Notes under the pieces: generated by a model
Databases searched by the model: none
The model's input: the letters and a program-made list of their open reading frames with translations, nothing else
What the model was told of the DNA's origin: nothing
From: Chara braunii
Taxonomy: Eukaryota; Streptophyta; Charophyceae; Charales; Characeae
Direction of reading: 5' to 3'
DNA length: 21,583 nucleotides
NCBI GenBank assembly: GCA_003427395.1
Contig: BFEA01000304.1
Span: 1,926,094-1,947,676 of the forward strand
Shown: positions 18,440-21,583 of the stretch, piece after piece
Layout of the letters: every line of letters starts with the position of its first letter
How positions within the stretch are numbered: position 1 is the stretch's first letter
Program-made: the position numbers and the translations under genes

Positions 18440-19341
18440 CGGTCCCCTAATTTATACTGGTGTTGTGGGCCTGCATTGCCATTCNGGGCCTCGTAACTAC
18501 AGACCTGCCAACCGTGGGCCAGTTCGCTAATTTTCTGCCTTTTACGTGCTAGTCTAGGGATACCCTTTTCCATTAATTCCGCATACCGTTTAGCCTTAGC
18601 CTTGAGGGCCGACCGTGTGTCCCTTCCCCCTTTCTTGGTATTTTTCGATGCACTCCGATTGTCGGCACATGAGATACTAGTCGTTCGTAGTTGAAAGGGG
18701 GTGAACCCAGTAGATGCATGAGGGGTCGCCCGATGGATCCCGATGATTTGATACACTATCTCGGGCCAAGGACGCGTGTCATTGGCNAGTAAGTTTCTGC
18801 GAAGAGCGGTCTTAATCATGCTGTTTGCGTTCTCGGCCAGCCCATTGGACTGGGAGACATGGGGAGCAGTGTGTCGGAGAGTAACGCCATGACACATCAA
18901 TAATTNCTCTACCTCGGCTTTGAATTCAAACTCATTGTNGGTTAGAATCTCTTCTGTATCTAGATGGGTATTGAGGAATCGGTCGATGTACGTAGCTATC
19001 TCCGAGGCCTTACGTGTCCTACAGGGGTAAACTTCGATGTACGTCGAAAAATGGTCGATCAACACCAAGAGAATGGAGTATTCACAANGGTTGGGGCCAG
19101 GTGGCACGTCAATACCTGTCGTGTACATACTGACTCGCTGGAAAGGANGTTTTACCTCCGTCGGGACTATCGTGTTTGGCCCACGAAGGGGCGCACGATC
19201 GGCATCACAGAGTAGACAGTTAGCAACCACGTGCCTTACGTCATCGTGAATATTAGACCAGAACCATCGATTTTGATCGATGGTCACTTTAGTGACACGT
19301 ACCGCGAAATGAGCGGCTTGCTCCTCATGCGCCGATTTGGT
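18373..19341 (-). pseudogene. gypsy integrase: zinc-binding and catalytic core (inactive)
   Basis: The frame is open from 19341. The zinc finger fits H-x4-H-x30-C-x2-C (HEEQAAH near 19329, then NCLLC near 19220). The catalytic core follows: VSMYTTGID, ILLVLIDHFSTYIEVYP, an N-containing codon followed by NEFEF where the second Asp is expected, and QSNGLAENANSMIK with the catalytic Glu. At the first catalytic position, normally Asp in a V.MD.TG-type motif, the codon is TAC (Tyr) at 19123-19125. The frame ends about 20 codons after GDRCRY because of a frameshift; the true C-terminus continues at 18158-18439. A TGA at 19342-19344 separates it from RNase H. Confidence 0.9.
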
Positions 19342-19534
19342 TCAGTNATATCGCTGAAATGGGTGGGGTATCGTCAACCATAATCAAGATCCGTTTGTTT
19401 TTCGTTTTTCCAAGTGACCGTTGATCCATCTGTAATCTGGGGACCTCTCAGTGGCCTGACGCCTGTCATGCATAGTGAGATGGTCCAATGGCTTGCCCAC
19501 TAATTTAGACAATAATATTTTATCCGTCCATACT
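19342..19534 (-). other. badly decayed end of RNase H and linker to integrase
   Basis: A tether region with a YTDH-like motif is expected here. One minus-strand frame (19746-19384) contains VEVWTDK, which may be its remnant, but stops occur in all frames around it and I cannot follow the protein through. Confidence 0.5.
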
Positions 19535-20045
19535 TCAACCCTTTTTTCCGTCGTATTCGGGGTCGTCGGGGAAGTGACTGATTCNCCACAAGGCCGCGTA
19601 GCATTCTCCCGTTGGAGCGAAGTAGTTCCTCTTTCAGGAAGGGACCGATTTAGACGCATACTCCACCACGTGTTCCAGGCCATCAGNTCCCACCTGGGCC
19701 GAGATCGCTGAGATCGCCTCGGGCTGCCAATCGGTGAAGAGAACAAAAGGATTTTCCGGGTCCGGTCTTATGAGGACTGGGGCCTTGAGTTCTCGAAAAG
19801 CCTGATCGCACTTCGGGGTCCAGATTAACAGCTGATTGTTTTTCAGCAAGTTGGTGAGTGGTCCCTCGTGCGTTGCGAATCCCTTGACAAACCTCTGATA
19901 GTACGACGCCAATCCCAAAAAGGTGCGTACTTGCGTTACGGACGTCGGCACTGGTGCGTCTTATACGGCTGCTACTTTCTGCAGTTTCGGCTGCAACCCT
20001 TTGTCTGTAACTATGTGACCGGGAAAGGAAATCTCTGTGAGGAAA
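19535..20045 (-). pseudogene. gypsy RT thumb/connection and RNase H
   Basis: The segment contains GHIVTDKGLQ, then a TAA at 19961-19963. After it come VRTFLGLASYYQRFV, LIWTPKCDQAFRELK and PFVLFTDWQPEAISAI, which holds the first RNase H Asp in the TD motif. HVVEYASKSVPS follows, then a TGA at 19634-19636, then RNYFAPTGECYAALW with the catalytic Glu position. The frame is lost at a TGA at 19535-19537. These are the standard gypsy blocks between RT and integrase. Broken by at least three stops. Confidence 0.9.
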
Positions 20046-20753
20046 TCATCCATATATACGTCCACTCGATGTGTTGCACGTGCCCTTCGTAGAAACTATA
20101 TATTTGTCTGTAACTAACTGACAATTCTCGAGAGCCACCTTGAATCTAGCGTCCTTCAGTGCGTGCAGCGTCCACTCGATGTGTTGCACGTGCCCTTCGT
20201 AGAAACTCGAATACACAAGTATATCATCCATATATACTATCACACAATAATTAATTATGTTATGCGCTAGCCTCGTTTTTCATACGAAGTTATGGAAGGC
20301 CATATTCATCGTGCGTTGAAACTTGGATGGGGCANTGCAAATTCCCATCGGGCATCGAATCCATTGCCAAGTCCCCTCGAAAAGAACGAAGACCGTCTTC
20401 AGACAATCTTCTTTTCGGGCGAGGAGATGGTGAAATCTGTGGCGAACATCAAACTTACTGAAAAATCGAGCACCGTCAATAGCATCCAACAAATCATCAA
20501 TCCGGGGGAGGGGATACACATCCTTAATCGTAATGTGATTTAACTTTCGGTAATCAATACATATANGAATTCCTCCCGCCTTTTCCAGTACAATCACCAC
20601 AGGAAATGACCATGGTCCGNTGGCAGGTTCAATCCATCCATTTGCTNCAAACTCCTTTACTCTCTGGAACGCAGTCAGTCGTTGCGCTGGAGAGTATCGA
20701 TAGGGGGCGCAACTAATCGGTGGATGATCCCCTTGTGAGGATCGNGTGTTCAA
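20046..20753 (-). pseudogene. gypsy reverse transcriptase (palm and fingers)
   Basis: The RT blocks appear in order: GDHPPIS...RYSPAQ, EFxANGWIEPA, WSFPVVIVLEKAGG, ICIDYRKLNHITIKDVYPLP, FFSKFDVRHRFHH (first catalytic Asp), GTWQWIRCPMG, FQRTMNMAF, VIVYMDDILVYS (the two other Asp residues), EWTLHALKDARFKVALENCQL. A TGA at 20280-20282 separates FQRTMNMAFHNFV from the YMDD block in the same frame, probably a CGA-to-TGA change. YMDD is less usual than Y(V/L/I)DD in gypsy elements. After QLVTDK the sense is lost at the duplication described separately. Confidence 0.95.
20059..20207. repeat. 39 bp exact direct repeat inside the RT coding region (20059-20097 and 20169-20207)
   Basis: CGTCCACTCGATGTGTTGCA and the next 19 bp occur twice, 110 bp apart. 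Neighbouring words are also repeated: TTTGTCTGTAACTA near 19999 and 20103, and ATCATCCATATATAC near 20046 and 20223. The duplication inserts extra sequence after the QLVTDK block and breaks the frame towards the RNase H part. Confidence 0.95.
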
Positions 20754-21583
20754 TCACGNTGAACAACCCAATATCGCAATCGTGCACACTCAATACCTCA
20801 GCATATCCATGCAACACATCAATCAAAGACTTGCAAATTTCTCTGGGAACATGACCGGGTAAGGTGATCCTTGGTTGCTAAAAAATATCAAGTTGTATGT
20901 CGATCCGATTTGGTCCTATTGGTTGTTTCCCATCTACGCTGGAGAACATGGAGCTACTGGTTCGGACCGAAAAAACGGTAGCAAGCATCTGTGACTCGGT
21001 CGGGCTGATAATTTCGGTTTCCTTAGTTTCGGCATCGGTCTCGAGGTTAGTGGTGCTTGCTGCGATTTCCAACCGAGTTATCTCAGCCATTTCCTGCGTC
21101 AGATTGGGAACATCATTGATCGGGGCGTCGGCTTCTTGCCTAATTAGTGCGATAACAGCACCTTGCGTGAGCAATGGTCTAGGTGGGGAGACGGAAAAAT
21201 CTAGGTACTGATCCATTTGCTGATATCTCTCTCGCAATGAAAGCGCGCCCTCATACAAGGATCGAGGGGGTCTTAAGAGGTCAACCATATCCGAAATCTG
21301 CAAGATAGGTTCTCCCAGGAAGGACGCCGCCAGAATCTGTGTTTCTGTTGGCGTAAGAAGGGATACAGGCGGAGCAGGGTTAAGCTCGCTGCTCTCTGTG
21401 TTTAGATCAAATGTTCACGCGATAGTCAGGATCATCCGGAATTCTTCTTTAGCCTCGCGATCGAACAACTCGACCAACCGACTCCATTCTTTCTCGGTTG
21501 GCATGTACTTTAACAACTCATCATAGTCTCGTTCATCATACCCGACATCATCAGAAAGGTGTCAGTCCTCGTCATTGCTTCCA
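20750..21583 (-). pseudogene. gypsy polyprotein region upstream of RT (gag-pol junction side)
   Basis: A single minus-strand frame can be followed with stops from the window end: NDED, TGA, GYDERDYDELLKYMPTEKEW, EAKEEFRMILTIA, TGA (about 21420), then a long open part (21303-20878) ending at a TAG. The frame goes on to LIDVLHGYAEVLSVHDCDIG and IEH, which is the block that usually stands just before the RT fingers. A frameshift at about 20745 leads into the RT frame. I see no DTG or DSG protease motif, so protease is upstream, lost, or very divergent. Two internal motifs, TPTETQILAASF and SPTESQMLATVF, look like copies of each other. Confidence 0.7.

Larger units (their letters stand above)
18158..21583 (-). 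mobile_element. decayed Ty3/gypsy-like retrotransposon, pol region
   Basis: In the minus-strand direction the order is region upstream of RT, RT, RNase H, zinc-binding integrase, then integrase C-terminal domain. RT-RNase H-integrase is the order of Ty3/gypsy elements and not of Ty1/copia. The 5' LTR, gag and protease would lie beyond 21583. I could not identify a 3' LTR, primer binding site or polypurine tract. The element cannot encode a working polyprotein: there are several in-frame stops, at least four frame changes and a 39 bp internal duplication. It is plausibly from a plant or algal genome, judged only on general resemblance. Confidence 0.9.

Noticed and set aside
18964-19215. Plus-strand frames across 18.9-19.7 kb
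   Set aside because: They are antisense shadows of the integrase and RNase H coding sequence.

Overview
The window looks like eukaryotic nuclear DNA made mostly of repeats and decayed mobile elements. It has GT microsatellites, no operons or bacterial-type gene packing, and a broken Ty3/gypsy-like retrotransposon filling the last 3.4 kb on the minus strand. The wording of its RT and RNase H blocks made me think of plant or algal gypsy elements, but that is a weak impression and I cannot name the organism. No CRISPR array, rRNA or convincing tRNA was seen.

Layout. 1-4.97 kb is AT-rich sequence with GT microsatellites, small tandem duplications and one good unidentified reading frame (3095-3919), whose zinc-knuckle-like 3' end is repeated twice more just downstream. 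4.97-6.4 kb and 13.9-15.5 kb are two direct copies of a repeat here called element A, each containing a degenerate tandem array of about 120 bp units. Each A copy is followed after about 130-195 bp by a copy of a second repeat, element B. B copy 1 (6526-7649) is a complete fold-back structure: two long inverted arms around a 0.4 kb core. B copy 2 (15739-16925) has the left arm, two tandem cores in the opposite orientation, and no right arm. 7.65-8.24 kb holds a pyrimidine tract, a TATA-like box and a group of hairpins ending in an AATAAA-rich stretch. 8.24-9.77 kb is a third element, C, which is an imperfect palindrome over almost its whole length. 9.77-12.9 kb shows no gene I can support. 13.03-13.84 kb is the most unusual stretch: an array of stem-loops that share a 19-21 nt loop but have different, compensating stems.

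16.9-18.1 kb carries two unidentified, partly broken minus-strand reading frames. 18.16-21.58 kb is the gypsy-like pol region, read from high to low coordinates: a region upstream of RT, then RT, RNase H, a zinc-binding integrase, and the integrase C-terminus. It is inactivated by stop codons, frameshifts, an internal duplication and the apparent loss of a catalytic aspartate. Isolated N bases occur only between 14227 and 20759. They coincide with the repeat-rich half and probably mark collapsed or polymorphic repeats, so some frameshifts there may be sequence artefacts.

Nothing in the window forms a working pathway. Its content is repeat biology: how elements A, B and C and the hairpin array arose and spread.
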